A DNA stretch of 64,000 nucleotides from positions 269,080-333,079 of the forward strand of contig NZ_FQXY01000006.1 of the NCBI RefSeq assembly GCF_900130125.1. The letters are read 5' to 3'. The position numbers were made by a program, and so were the translations under genes. The notes under the pieces were generated by a model. The model saw only the letters and a program-made list of their open reading frames with translations, was not told the DNA's origin and did no database searches. Shown piece by piece: positions 36,453 through 46,451 of this stretch (within the stretch, counting starts at the first letter, position 1; each line of letters begins with the position of its first letter). Source of the DNA: Bacteroides congonensis. Its GTDB lineage: Bacteria > Bacteroidota > Bacteroidia > Bacteroidales > Bacteroidaceae.

Positions 36453-38996
36453 ATGAAAAAGAAAAGAATGGTCTTTACCATTTTTCTGGCGACCGGGCTT
36501 GCTTTGCAAGCACAGGCACAAGAGAAACTGACAGAGTACAAAGTAAGAAATGCTATCGAAATCCGTACCCCTATCATGAACGACAGCATTAACCCGAAAG
36601 GAGAAAAACATTCTGTAAAGATGTTGCTCAAAACTCCGGTAGTACTGGACTTACCGGACGCACAGATGCAAACATTGACTGTCGATACGGCAGGCTATCT
36701 AAGTTTTGAAAAAGCAGGGCAAAACAACAAGCTCTACTTGTTTAAAACACAAATACGTGCAGAACGTTTCCTAAAAGGAAAACTGAAAGTAACTTCTCCC
36801 GTCCGTTGGGAAATGTTTATTGACGGAGTTTCCAAACAGACGAAAGACGCCGCCGAAGACAGCATAACTTCCGCCTCATCCCGCGAAATAGCCATCACTA
36901 TGGAGCCGGAACGCGATTATGAAATTACTTTCAAACTGCTTTCCGCTTCGGAAGACAAAGCCGCCCCTACCTTGAAATGTGAATTGATTAAAGACGATAA
37001 ACTCAAGGAAATCGCCTGCACACTTACTCCCGATGCCAAGCAACGCTTCTCACTCGACAATACAGTGTATGGAAACCGGACAATTTCTGTCGCCGTTTCT
37101 CCCAGCGGGAAGTATTTATTAACCCGCTATTGGGATAATCATTCCGCCAAACGTTCACGCACGTATTGCAAACTCAGCGACTTAAAAACCGGAAAGGTTC
37201 TTTTGGACAACGTAAGAGACGGCATGCGATGGATGCCGAAAAGCGACAAGTTGTATTATACAGTTACGGCACTAAGCGGAAATGACGTAATTGCCCTCAA
37301 TCCCGCCACCCTTCAAGAAGAAGTGATTTTAAAAGGAATACCCGAACAAGGTTTCACCTGGTCGCCCAATGAAGACTTCCTTATTTACTATCCCAGGGAA
37401 GAAGGGGAAAAGGAAGAAGGCGCTCTCCGCCGTATTGTAAGTCCGGCAGACCGTATTCCTAATACCCGTGGACGCAGTTTCCTGGCTAAGTACGACATAG
37501 CCAACGGAGTTTCCGAACGGCTGACTTATGGCAATCACAGTACTTACTTACAGGATATTTCTCCTGACGGAAAGTATATGATATACAGCACTTCCAAAGA
37601 AAATATCACCCAGCGTCCTTTCTCCCTGTCTTCTCTCTATATCGTAGATTTAGAGACTCTGAAAGTAGATACTCTCTTCCAAAACGAAAGATTCCTGGGC
37701 GGTGCCAGTTATTCACCGGATGGAACACAGTTGTTACTGACCGCAAGCCCCGAAGCATTCGGCGGCATCGGCAAGAATTGCGGCAATCATCCCATAGCTA
37801 ATGATTTCGATACGCAAGCCTTTATCATGGACTTGGCTACCCGCAAAATTCAGCCGATAACCAAAGATTTCAACCCTACCGTAAGTCCGCTTCAATGGAA
37901 TCGCGGTGACGGATGCATCTACTTCAACACGGATGACGGCGACTGCAAGAACATCTACCGCTATTCTCCGAAAAACGGAAACTTCGAGAAACTGAACCTG
38001 GAAGAGGATGTTATCAGTGCTTTCAGCTTATCAGAATATAATCCGGCTATTGCCGCCTATATCGGTCAGTCGGATACAAGTTCAGGGGCTGCCTATCTGT
38101 ACGATATAAAGAAAAAGACTTCCCGCCTGCTGTCCGACCCGATGAAACCGATTTTGGATAAAATAGAATTAGGCAAAACAGAGCCTTGGAACTTCACTGC
38201 TTCAGACGGAACGGTTATCACCGGAAAAATGTGTCTCCCACCCGACTTCGACCCGAACAAGAAGTATCCTATGATTGTCTATTATTATGGTGGAACCACT
38301 CCTACGACACGTGGCATCGGAAATCCATATTGCGCACAACTGTTCGCTTCACGTGATTATGTAGTATATGTCATTCAGCCTAGCGGTACTATCGGCTTCG
38401 GACAGGAGTTTTCCGCACGCCACGTCAATGCCTGGGGAAAACGTACTGCCGATGATATTATCGAAGGAACGAAACAGTTCTGCAAAGAACACTCGTTTGT
38501 GGACGCGAAACGAATCGGATGTATCGGTGCTTCTTACGGTGGATTCATGACTCAATACTTGCAGACTCAAACCGATATCTTCGCTGCCGCCGTATCTCAC
38601 GCAGGAATCAGTGACGTGACCAGTTATTGGGGAGAAGGTTACTGGGGATATTCATACAATGCGATTGCGGCTGCCGACAGCTATCCCTGGAAGAATCCGG
38701 AACTGTTCACCAAGCAAGGTTCTCTGTTCAATGCCGACAAGATTAACACTCCGTTGTTATTACTGCATGGAACTGTTGATACAAATGTACCTATCGGGGA
38801 AAGTATCCAGCTTTTCAATGCGCTGAAGATATTAGGTAAGACGGTAGAGTTTATCACAGTAGATGGTGAAAACCATTTCATTTCTGATTACGATAAACGT
38901 ATCAAATGGCATAATTCCATCATGGCCTGGTTTGCACGTTGGTTGCAAGACCGTCCCGAATGGTGGAATGAGTTGTATCCGGAACGTCATTTGTAA
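36453..38996 (+). CDS. S9-family prolyl oligopeptidase, periplasmic
   Basis: Start at 36453 (MKKKRMVFTIFLATGLALQAQAQ) gives a clean signal peptide and 847 residues; the frame upstream overlaps hydF. The N-terminal two thirds form a beta-propeller (SPSGKYLLTRYW, SPDGKYMIYSTS, SPDGTQLLLTAS). The C-terminal alpha/beta-hydrolase domain has the nucleophile motif GASYGGF, Asp in LLHGTVDTNVPI and His in GENHFIS. The family cleaves short peptides, often after proline. Its exact specificity cannot be read from sequence; a prolyl tripeptidyl or dipeptidyl peptidase is likely. Confidence 0.88.
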   Translation: MKKKRMVFTIFLATGLALQAQAQEKLTEYKVRNAIEIRTPIMNDSINPKGEKHSVKMLLKTPVVLDLPDAQMQTLTVDTAGYLSFEKAGQNNKLYLFKTQIRAERFLKGKLKVTSPVRWEMFIDGVSKQTKDAAEDSITSASSREIAITMEPERDYEITFKLLSASEDKAAPTLKCELIKDDKLKEIACTLTPDAKQRFSLDNTVYGNRTISVAVSPSGKYLLTRYWDNHSAKRSRTYCKLSDLKTGKVLLDNVRDGMRWMPKSDKLYYTVTALSGNDVIALNPATLQEEVILKGIPEQGFTWSPNEDFLIYYPREEGEKEEGALRRIVSPADRIPNTRGRSFLAKYDIANGVSERLTYGNHSTYLQDISPDGKYMIYSTSKENITQRPFSLSSLYIVDLETLKVDTLFQNERFLGGASYSPDGTQLLLTASPEAFGGIGKNCGNHPIANDFDTQAFIMDLATRKIQPITKDFNPTVSPLQWNRGDGCIYFNTDDGDCKNIYRYSPKNGNFEKLNLEEDVISAFSLSEYNPAIAAYIGQSDTSSGAAYLYDIKKKTSRLLSDPMKPILDKIELGKTEPWNFTASDGTVITGKMCLPPDFDPNKKYPMIVYYYGGTTPTTRGIGNPYCAQLFASRDYVVYVIQPSGTIGFGQEFSARHVNAWGKRTADDIIEGTKQFCKEHSFVDAKRIGCIGASYGGFMTQYLQTQTDIFAAAVSHAGISDVTSYWGEGYWGYSYNAIAAADSYPWKNPELFTKQGSLFNADKINTPLLLLHGTVDTNVPIGESIQLFNALKILGKTVEFITVDGENHFISDYDKRIKWHNSIMAWFARWLQDRPEWWNELYPERHL

Positions 38997-39080
38997 TCCT
39001 GATGGCAATTCCGCTATAATTTATCTATAACGTTCCGAAACTTACAATCTTTAAAATAAGATACAATCTCTAAAATAAGA

Positions 39081-39117
39081 AAGGTGTCGCTGATTCTACA
39101 GTCAACGACACCTTTTA
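39081..39117. terminator. Bidirectional terminator between the S9 peptidase gene and hisS
   Basis: AAGGTGTCG (39081-39089) pairs with CGACACCTT (39106-39114), with an A-rich left flank and T-rich right flank, between convergent genes. Confidence 0.8.
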
Positions 39118-39146
39118 TTATATCCTTATTTATCTATTATCTCCGC

Positions 39147-40511
39147 TTATTTCTTCACAGCAGCAATCAATTCTTCTGCCGAAACAAGGTTCTGTTCTCC
39201 CGTCTCCATATTCTTCAGCATTACTTTGCCCTCATTCATCTCGTTTTCACCTACGATAGCTACAAACGGAATATTCTTCGCATTGGCATAGCTCATCTGT
39301 TTCTTCATCTTGGCAGCATCCGGGAAAATCTCCGCACGAATACCTGCTGCGCGTACTTTAGCCAGGATTCCCATAGAGAAGGCAGCTTCCTTTTCACCGA
39401 AGTTGATAAACAGGATTTCCGTTCCGTTCACAGCTTCTTTCGGGTAAAGGTCGAGCTGATTCAATACGTCGAAGATACGGTCTGCACCAAAAGAAATACC
39501 GACGCCCGATACTCCTGCCATACCGAATACACCGGTCAGGTTATCATAACGGCCGCCACCTGTGATACTACCGATTTGTACATCCAGCGCTTTTACTTCA
39601 AAAATAGCACCTGTATAGTAGTTCAGTCCGCGAGCCAAAGTCAGGTCAAGTTCGATTTCATTCTTCAGTCCCATTGCTTCCAATGTATTCAGAATGAATT
39701 CGCTTTCTTCCACTCCCTTCATTCCCACTTCACTGGCAGACAATACATTCTTCAATGTCGCCAGTTTCTCCGTATTCGTTCCGCTAAGAAGGATAATCGG
39801 CTGCAACTTAGCGATAGCCTCATCGCTGATGCCTTTATCTTTCAACTCGGCATTTACGTTATCCAAACCGATCTTATCCAGTTTATCTATGGCAACGGTT
39901 ATATCGACAATCTTTTCCGACTCACCGATAATCTCGGCAATACCGGAAAGAATCTTGCGGTTATTAATCTTGATGCACACACGGATATTGAAACGGCTGA
40001 ACACCGTATCGACAATCTGCATCAACTCTACTTCATTCAGCAAAGAATCACTGCCTACCACATCCGCGTCACATTGATAAAATTCACGGTAACGTCCCTT
40101 CTGCGGACGGTCGGCACGCCACACCGGTTGGATCTGATAACGTTTGAACGGGAAAGTGATTTCATCACGATGCATCACCACGTAACGCGCAAAAGGTACT
40201 GTCAAGTCATAACGCAACCCTTTCTCACAAAACTTACTTGCCAACTTGGCAGCATTGCGGCTCAACAGTTCTTCGTCAGTTATCCCGGAAAAGTAATCTC
40301 CCGAATTCTGAATCTTAAAGAGTAGTTTATCCCCTTCATCACCGTACTTTCCCATCAGCGTAGAAAGCATCTCCATCGAAGGAGTCTCTATCTGCTGGAA
40401 TCCATACAAATGATATACGTCACGAATCGTATTGAATATATAATTACGCTTCGCCATCTCTACCGGCGAAAAGTCACGAGTTCCTTTAGGAATACTTGGT
40501 TTTGCTGCCAT
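39147..40511 (-). CDS. hisS: Histidyl-tRNA synthetase
   Basis: The 454-residue class II synthetase begins with [20 protein letters not shown]. It has the HisRS-specific region [20 protein letters not shown] with motif 2 ([31 protein letters not shown]), the histidine-A motif [14 protein letters not shown], and a C-terminal anticodon-binding domain. It charges tRNA-His. It is convergent with the S9 peptidase gene and transcribed alone. A -7 box is at 40540-40547. Confidence 0.97.
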   Translation of the reverse strand: MAAKPSIPKGTRDFSPVEMAKRNYIFNTIRDVYHLYGFQQIETPSMEMLSTLMGKYGDEGDKLLFKIQNSGDYFSGITDEELLSRNAAKLASKFCEKGLRYDLTVPFARYVVMHRDEITFPFKRYQIQPVWRADRPQKGRYREFYQCDADVVGSDSLLNEVELMQIVDTVFSRFNIRVCIKINNRKILSGIAEIIGESEKIVDITVAIDKLDKIGLDNVNAELKDKGISDEAIAKLQPIILLSGTNTEKLATLKNVLSASEVGMKGVEESEFILNTLEAMGLKNEIELDLTLARGLNYYTGAIFEVKALDVQIGSITGGGRYDNLTGVFGMAGVSGVGISFGADRIFDVLNQLDLYPKEAVNGTEILFINFGEKEAAFSMGILAKVRAAGIRAEIFPDAAKMKKQMSYANAKNIPFVAIVGENEMNEGKVMLKNMETGEQNLVSAEELIAAVKK

Positions 40512-40539
40512 AATATTACTGTTTATAATTTTAATTGCG

Positions 40540-40547
40540 CAAATTTA
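40540..40547 (-). promoter_or_regulatory. Bacteroides -7 box for hisS
   Basis: On the minus strand TAAATTTG, a perfect TAnnTTTG match 29 bp before the start at 40511. Confidence 0.5.
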
Positions 40548-40691
40548 CTGCAAATTTCCGAGCAACGCTTGCATATATCTGAAAAAATCATCAATATTGT
40601 ACCCCAAGTAATACAAATACCCAAACAAGTAATACAAATTCTCAAAACAAAGGGCGACATCAGAAGCCCAAAAACAATAAAACTCACTAAT

Positions 40692-42287
40692 ATGATGAAC
40701 AACACTATTATTTACCCGATGCGGGCAATAGGTATTCTTTTCACGGTTGCTTCGCTGATAACGACATCGGCACCGGCACAAAATAAGATGCAGGATGCTC
40801 CACTATTCAAAAGCACGCGTACAACCGTCCATCGGGCGGTGCAAAAAGATACCGCATGGACGCCGGGCGCTATCGTAGACCAAATACACTTCGTAAGATA
40901 CAATCGTCACGGAAGAAAAATAGCGGAGAACTCATTAAAGCCGGATGGCAGTGCCGATAAAAAAATCATTTATGTTTATGACAAAGACGGTCATGTGAAA
41001 GAAGAAATCATAGCATCCATCAAGCAAGGCGGAATTACAGATGTTTATCAATACTACTATGATTCATCAGGAAGAAGGAACGGGAAGCACCACCTGAATC
41101 CTGAACAAAAGGTTGTGGGCATAGATACCATTATACGCAACGAAGCGGGATTAGTGGTACAAAGAATCCACAAAGGAACCAGCGTCCGTATAAAAGACCA
41201 ACAAGTGACATCCTATCAGGAAAGCGTGAATATCTTCTATGACGACCTGGGACAAGTGACAGAAGTCATCGAAGAAAGTACACTGAATAAAAACGGAAAT
41301 CCCGGTAACCGGAAATTACTCAAAAAAGATACGATACCATTGAAACTTTATTCAGAAGGAAGCGTATTTGAAAGATATAATGCCCCACGAAGTAAAAGAG
41401 TGGATACTGCCTATGATATGTATGGCAACTGGACAAAACGTACGGAATATAACGGAGCCACTCCCGAATTTATTGTCATGCGCCACATTGAGTATGCCGG
41501 ACAGGATGATACCGACTGCAAGAAGCTGTTACTTCAGGGAAAAGTAAAATCCGTATATCAAACCTCATACATAGCACTTCCCAATGGGCCGGACATCATC
41601 AACAGAGGACAGAAGAAAGGAACTTTCTTTATTCACAAATTTGACAAGGATGGGCGGATAACAGCCGCCAGTCATTTTTCGGATGCCGGTGTCCCGGAAG
41701 GCAGCACTGAATATGTGTACGATATTAACGGCTACATCGAGAAAGAAATACATAAATCAACCACTGGCAAGATAGAGAGTACCGACCAAATGTATCACGA
41801 CGATGAGGGCAGATTAAAAAGCAAAGCATTGATGGACGCCAATGGAGAAATGCAGCGCAAAACCATTTTCCGCTATGACGGAGAAGGTAACTGCACCGCA
41901 GAACTGTGTTTCAATAAAGACGGTTCAAAATACAGCGACATCCGTAACCAGTATGACCCATATGGAAATCTGATGCTCAAAGAAGTGCAGGTAGCTCCGG
42001 CAGAAGCCAAAGGTATGGAATATGAGCCCGTCAGACGCATATGGAATGCCCGTGGAAGAGTGGTGGAAGAGAAAATAGGCGCTCCCGGGAATGAGCGTCA
42101 TTATACTTATCAATACAGCACCCGTGGCGAAGTTATTTCCGGCACGGAAACAGTGAACAACGAACCGCCTGTAAAATTCGTATATAAATTCTATAATGAC
42201 AAGTATGGTAACTGGAAGAAGAGAATCAAATTCATTGATGACAAACCTGTATTATATGAAGAACGTGAATATACATATTACGAATAA
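40692..42287 (+). CDS. Exported YD/RHS-like repeat protein
   Basis: The start at 40692 (MMNNTIIYPMRAIGILFTVASLITTSAPAQ) provides a signal peptide and 531 residues. The body contains repeated short motifs of the YD type: YVYDKDGHVKEEI, YYYDSSGRRNGKHH, FYDDLGQVTEVIEE, YDMYGNWTKRTEY, YVYDINGYIEKEIH and YDPYGNLMLKEVQ. These are widely spaced, as in the simple beta-strand repeats of RHS-like proteins, but there is no RHS core or toxin tip. The function is unknown; it is probably periplasmic or surface-exposed. Upstream bases to 40410 overlap hisS and are not part of the gene. Confidence 0.75.
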   Translation: MMNNTIIYPMRAIGILFTVASLITTSAPAQNKMQDAPLFKSTRTTVHRAVQKDTAWTPGAIVDQIHFVRYNRHGRKIAENSLKPDGSADKKIIYVYDKDGHVKEEIIASIKQGGITDVYQYYYDSSGRRNGKHHLNPEQKVVGIDTIIRNEAGLVVQRIHKGTSVRIKDQQVTSYQESVNIFYDDLGQVTEVIEESTLNKNGNPGNRKLLKKDTIPLKLYSEGSVFERYNAPRSKRVDTAYDMYGNWTKRTEYNGATPEFIVMRHIEYAGQDDTDCKKLLLQGKVKSVYQTSYIALPNGPDIINRGQKKGTFFIHKFDKDGRITAASHFSDAGVPEGSTEYVYDINGYIEKEIHKSTTGKIESTDQMYHDDEGRLKSKALMDANGEMQRKTIFRYDGEGNCTAELCFNKDGSKYSDIRNQYDPYGNLMLKEVQVAPAEAKGMEYEPVRRIWNARGRVVEEKIGAPGNERHYTYQYSTRGEVISGTETVNNEPPVKFVYKFYNDKYGNWKKRIKFIDDKPVLYEEREYTYYE

Positions 42288-42303
42288 ATAAGAGCCTATA
42301 CAA

Positions 42304-42349
42304 AAAGAACGTCTCCATAGCTTTTACAAATGCCATGGAGACGTTCTTT
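42304..42349. terminator. Bidirectional terminator hairpin
   Basis: The arms AAAGAACGTCTCCAT (42304-42318) and ATGGAGACGTTCTTT (42335-42349) are perfectly complementary over 15 bp, between convergent genes. Confidence 0.9.
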
Positions 42350-42400
42350 TATATTCTAATGTCAGAAGTCGCGCAAATCCGCGTCACCTCTTTTCATCTC

Positions 42401-43081
42401 TTAGTCTCTTCTACCCATTGCAATCATGATGTAGTAAACCAACGTAGCCAATGAACCTAACGCAGCAACTACATACGTATAAGCAGCAGAGCGAAGAGCA
42501 TCTTCAGCCTGTGCATGATTGCGTGAATTAGTAATGCCGGATGAACTCAACCAAACTAGTGCACGCTTGCTTGCATTGATTTCCACAGGCAGCGTGATAA
42601 AGCTGAACAGCGTAGTCATAGCAAACAGGATAATACCCGCCCACAACAATTGGGGGAAAGTGTTTATCATCAAGATACCACCCAACAGAACCCATGTCAT
42701 AATGGAAGACGCAAAGTTCACAACGGGAACCAATGCACTACGCATTTTCAATGGGGCATACATACGTGCATGCTGCACAGCGTGTCCACATTCATGGGCT
42801 GCTACGGCAGCAGCCATTATACTATTACTTTCATAGACCCCTTCACTCAAATTCACTGTTTTATTAGTGGGATTGTAGTGGTCGGTCAACTGACCCGGTG
42901 TATGTGTAACCTGTACATCATAAATTCCATTGTCATGCAACATCTTTAAAGCTACGTCGCGTCCTGTCATGCCATTCCCGGTAGGAATCTTGGAGTACTT
43001 CTTGAACTTGTTCTGCAAATTCATCTGTACCAGCCAACTTACTACGGCAATTCCAATAAATAATACCCAATAAGACATCAT
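42401..43081 (-). CDS. Membrane zinc metallopeptidase (YugP-like)
   Basis: The 226-residue protein has an N-terminal membrane helix (YWVLFIGIAVVSWLVQMNLQ). The zinc motif HECGH lies in AAAVAAHECGHAVQHARMYAP near residue 93. Three further hydrophobic helices follow. This is the layout of the neutral zinc metallopeptidase family represented by YugP. The substrate is unknown; membrane protein turnover is the usual guess. It is transcribed alone. Confidence 0.88.
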   Translation of the reverse strand: MMSYWVLFIGIAVVSWLVQMNLQNKFKKYSKIPTGNGMTGRDVALKMLHDNGIYDVQVTHTPGQLTDHYNPTNKTVNLSEGVYESNSIMAAAVAAHECGHAVQHARMYAPLKMRSALVPVVNFASSIMTWVLLGGILMINTFPQLLWAGIILFAMTTLFSFITLPVEINASKRALVWLSSSGITNSRNHAQAEDALRSAAYTYVVAALGSLATLVYYIMIAMGRRD

Positions 43082-43139
43082 ATACTTTTCATTTTAATTA
43101 TTACTCACTATCTATATAAACAAATTGTTTGCCAAAAGT

Positions 43140-43175
43140 AAGGGGAAACTATCAATGTCAGAATAGTTTCCCCTT
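43140..43175 (-). terminator. Terminator after the fucosidase gene
   Basis: AAGGGGAAACTAT (43140-43152) and ATAGTTTCCCCTT (43163-43175) are perfectly complementary, 25 bp beyond the fucosidase stop. Confidence 0.85.
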
Positions 43176-43200
43176 GCTTTTATGAAGAATTAGCTAAAAA

Positions 43201-44508
43201 TTAGTCAATTGTAAGTTCTACCACATAGTCAATATCTTTCGGCACATCGGCAAACTCCAGCAAAACACCTGCTTTCGTCTTGGTAAAGCGAACCGGTGAC
43301 TGGTCTTTGAACAACACCGCCTTCTTCACCTTCTTATCTGCCAAAGGTAAAAACAGCGCTTTGTCTTTCAAATTAAGGATATGCACATAGAGCTTATTTC
43401 CTTTCTGCGTTGTCACTCCCCAGTCATGCGGGGCAACTGCACCGCCACGTGTTCCATAAATGGTTTCGCCATATTGCTTCATCCACTCTCCCATCTCCGC
43501 CAGACGTTCTACTGCCACCGCCGGAAGCTCTCCATCGGGCTGAGGGCCGATATTCATCAGTAGATTGGCATCCTTACCGGCAGCCTTCACCAAATAATGA
43601 ATCAATGTCTTGGTCGATTTATAATTAGGGTCAGTAATCTTATATCCCCACATGCCATTCATCGTTTCGCAAGTCTCCAAAGGCAGGTGGCTTACATCCT
43701 GTCCCGAAAGTCCCGCCGAATTTTCACCGGGAAGGTCACGTTCGAAAATCTGAATATCTTCACCCGCAAAAGGCGTCTGATGATGGTTATTACCTATCAG
43801 GCATCCCGGTTGGAGCTTATGAATCAGCGCATATTGTTCAGGCAATTCCCAATCGAAGTCTTTATTCTGATCCTGATCCCACCATCCATCGAACCAGATA
43901 GCACCTACCGGCCCATAATTCGTCAATAATTCCGTCAACTGGTTATTCATGAATTGATAATAGCTTTTCCAGTCACCCTGCGGATTTGTACGTCCCGTTC
44001 CGCGTCCTGTACGCCCCCAAGGATAATCTTCACGCGCCCAGTCGAGGTGAGAATAGTAGAAATGAAGCTTGATTCCATGCTTTGCGCAAGCGTCTGCCAG
44101 TTCCTTCACAATGTCACGCTTAAAAGGAGTCGCCTTGACTACATTATAGTCCGAATACTTGGTGTCGAACATGGAAAAGCCTTCGTGATGGCGGGTAGTG
44201 AAACAGATATATTTCGCCCCCGAAGCCTTGATAGCTTCCACCCATTTATCGGCATCAAACTTGGAAGGATAGAATCCACCTGCCAGTTTGGCATATTCTT
44301 TATAATTCAGATTGTTGTTTGTCATAGTCCACTCACCGGTAGCCAACATGGCATACAGTCCCCAGTGAAGGAAAATACCAAACTTATTGTCCTGAAACTC
44401 CTGACGTGCTTTCAGATTTTCTTCGGTTGGCTGATAAGAAGAAGATTGGGCAAATGTACTCATGCCCATGGCGAGCAGTAAAAAGATAGAAAGAAAACGT
44501 GTTTTCAT
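43201..44508 (-). CDS. Secreted alpha-L-fucosidase, GH29
   Basis: The 435-residue protein has a signal peptide (FLSIFLLLAMGMSTFAQ) and a GH29 catalytic domain: KFGIFLHWGLYAM near the N-terminus, YICFTTRHHEGFSMFDT, and the nucleophile Asp in GAIWFDGWWDQ near residue 210. GH29 enzymes remove alpha-linked L-fucose from host glycans by a retaining mechanism. There is no carbohydrate-binding module and no SusC/SusD neighbour, so it is not part of an obvious polysaccharide utilisation locus. Confidence 0.95.
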   Translation of the reverse strand: MKTRFLSIFLLLAMGMSTFAQSSSYQPTEENLKARQEFQDNKFGIFLHWGLYAMLATGEWTMTNNNLNYKEYAKLAGGFYPSKFDADKWVEAIKASGAKYICFTTRHHEGFSMFDTKYSDYNVVKATPFKRDIVKELADACAKHGIKLHFYYSHLDWAREDYPWGRTGRGTGRTNPQGDWKSYYQFMNNQLTELLTNYGPVGAIWFDGWWDQDQNKDFDWELPEQYALIHKLQPGCLIGNNHHQTPFAGEDIQIFERDLPGENSAGLSGQDVSHLPLETCETMNGMWGYKITDPNYKSTKTLIHYLVKAAGKDANLLMNIGPQPDGELPAVAVERLAEMGEWMKQYGETIYGTRGGAVAPHDWGVTTQKGNKLYVHILNLKDKALFLPLADKKVKKAVLFKDQSPVRFTKTKAGVLLEFADVPKDIDYVVELTID

Positions 44509-44611
44509 AAGCGTTATTATTTATGTGTGTTAAAATAGGAAACAAGAGGTTGGGAATAAGAAAGGCGAAGATAAAGATACTCCGCCTTCCCCCTATATAA
44601 TTATCAGCTTG

Positions 44612-45883
44612 TTACTCTTCAGTATAACGTTCGATAGTCTGCGCTCTGTCCGGCCCTACGGATACAATCTTGATTTCCACACCAAGCTGTTCTTCCAGGA
44701 AAGTCAGGTAAGCATTGAATTCTTCAGGGAACTCATCTTCGCTCTGCATCTTCGTCATATCAGTTTTCCAGCCCGGAAGTTCCGCATACACAGGTTCCAC
44801 GCCATCGGTAATGTCATACGGGAAGTAATCAATTTCCTCACCATCCACTTTGTAAGCTACACAAGCCTTGATAGTGTCGAATGTGTCGAGAACATCGCTC
44901 TTCATCATAATCAGTTTGGTAACACCGTTTATCATCACAGAATACTTCAACGCCACCAAGTCAATCCATCCACAACGACGCTTACGTCCTGTTACCGAAC
45001 CGAACTCATGTCCCAATGTACACATCTTATCTCCTGTTTCATCAAACAATTCTGATGGGAACGGGCCTGCGCCTACACGGGTACAATATGCCTTGAAGAT
45101 ACCATACACTTCACCGATACGGTTAGGAGCCACTCCCAGTCCGGTACATGCACCTGCACAAACCGTATTGGAAGAAGTCACGAACGGATATGAACCGAAA
45201 TCAATGTCAAGCATCGTACCTTGCGCACCTTCACAAAGAACACTCTTGCCATCCTTCAGCAGATTATTCACTTCATGTTCGCTATCTACGAAATGGAATT
45301 GTTTCAGATATTCAATGCCTTCCAACCAGGCCTTTTCCAGTTCCGTGAGGTCATACTCATAGTTCAGACCTTTCAGGATTTGTTCGTGGCGGGCTTTCGC
45401 AGCCGCATATTTCTGTTCGAAGTTATGAAGTATATCACCTACACGGACACCGTTACGGCTGACTTTATCCGTATAAGTAGGGCCGATACCTTTTCCGGTA
45501 GTTCCTACTTTGGCGTCCCCCTTGGCAGCTTCGTAAGCGGCGTCGAGGATACGGTGTGTCGGAAGAATAAGATGAGCTTTCTTTGAGATGTGCAAACGTT
45601 CTTTCAACGGATGGCCTGATGCTTCAAGAGCTTCCGCTTCTGCCTTGAACAGTGCCGGGTCAAGTACCACTCCGTTACCGATAATGTTCACCTTGTTTCC
45701 CTGAAAAATACCGGAAGGAATAGAACGAAGTACATACTTCTGTCCCTCGAACTCAAGTGTATGACCGGCATTCGGGCCGCCCTGGAAACGAGCAACCACA
45801 TCGTACTTAGGTGTTAAAACGTCGACTACTTTTCCTTTACCTTCGTCGCCCCATTGTAATCCTAAAAGAACATCTACTTTCAT
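44612..45883 (-). CDS. purA: Adenylosuccinate synthetase
   Basis: The 423-residue enzyme has the N-terminal GLQWGDEGKGKVVDVL phosphate-binding motif, GPNAGHTL, TTGKGIGPTYTDK and CEGAQGTMLDIDFG. It converts IMP plus aspartate to adenylosuccinate using GTP, the committed step of AMP synthesis. It overlaps the upstream Fur-family gene by 4 bp, so the two are coupled. Confidence 0.98.
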   Translation of the reverse strand: MKVDVLLGLQWGDEGKGKVVDVLTPKYDVVARFQGGPNAGHTLEFEGQKYVLRSIPSGIFQGNKVNIIGNGVVLDPALFKAEAEALEASGHPLKERLHISKKAHLILPTHRILDAAYEAAKGDAKVGTTGKGIGPTYTDKVSRNGVRVGDILHNFEQKYAAAKARHEQILKGLNYEYDLTELEKAWLEGIEYLKQFHFVDSEHEVNNLLKDGKSVLCEGAQGTMLDIDFGSYPFVTSSNTVCAGACTGLGVAPNRIGEVYGIFKAYCTRVGAGPFPSELFDETGDKMCTLGHEFGSVTGRKRRCGWIDLVALKYSVMINGVTKLIMMKSDVLDTFDTIKACVAYKVDGEEIDYFPYDITDGVEPVYAELPGWKTDMTKMQSEDEFPEEFNAYLTFLEEQLGVEIKIVSVGPDRAQTIERYTEE

Positions 45884-46374
45884 TTTTCTTTTTTATTGTT
45901 ATTATTATTAACTTTCTTCCTTTTGTTAGCCCTGTCGCACTTGCTGCATACTCCATATATATATAAGGAGTAATGAGAAAGTTGGAAGCGGCTTAATTTC
46001 GTATTTTCAATGGCATGCTGCAAATCCTCGTTCTGAAACTCGGTCACTTTACCACATTGCGTACATATCTGATGATGATGCGTCTCGCGGTTGTATGATT
46101 TTTCGTATTGGGAAGAAGTACCGAACTGATGCTTGATGACCAACCTTGCATTGATAAGAAGAATAATGGTATTGTAGAGAGTTGCCCGGCTTACCCGGAA
46201 ATTCTCCAGATCCATCATCCGTGAATAGAGCATGTCGATGTCGAAATGGCCGTCGATAGAATAGATTGTATCGAGTATGGCGTATCGTTCAGGAGTCTTA
46301 CGATGCCCGTTCGCCGTGAGATATTCCGTGAATATCTGCCTTACTGTATCTTTCACGTTTTGAGTTTCCATCAT
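45880..46374 (-). CDS. Fur-family transcriptional regulator
   Basis: The 164-residue protein has the N-terminal winged helix (RKTPERYAILDTIYSIDGHFDIDMLY, VSRATLYNTIILLINARLVI), then the metal-binding dimerisation domain with THHHQICTQCGKVTEF and YGVCSKCDRANK, giving two CxxC structural zinc pairs. It could be Fur, PerR or Zur-like; I cannot decide. The C-terminus ends in KRKKVNNNNNKKEK, an odd low-complexity basic tail. It overlaps purA by 4 bp; a -7 box is at 46394-46401. Confidence 0.88.
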   Translation of the reverse strand: MMETQNVKDTVRQIFTEYLTANGHRKTPERYAILDTIYSIDGHFDIDMLYSRMMDLENFRVSRATLYNTIILLINARLVIKHQFGTSSQYEKSYNRETHHHQICTQCGKVTEFQNEDLQHAIENTKLSRFQLSHYSLYIYGVCSKCDRANKRKKVNNNNNKKEK

Positions 46375-46393
46375 CAGCCAAAATTAGCGCCAA

Positions 46394-46401
46394 CAAAGTT
46401 A
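46394..46401 (-). promoter_or_regulatory. Bacteroides -7 box for the fur-like/purA operon
   Basis: On the minus strand TAACTTTG, a perfect TAnnTTTG match 20 bp before the start at 46374. Confidence 0.55.
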
Positions 46402-46451
46402 AGCCTTTTTTGCGGAACGCAAAAGGATTTCTTTGATATTTATCAGAGCAG

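Noticed and set aside
39084..40325. Long plus-strand open frame of about 413 codons opposite hisS
   Set aside because: It is the antisense shadow of a certain hisS gene, with odd His/Phe/Gln-rich composition and no homology I recognise.
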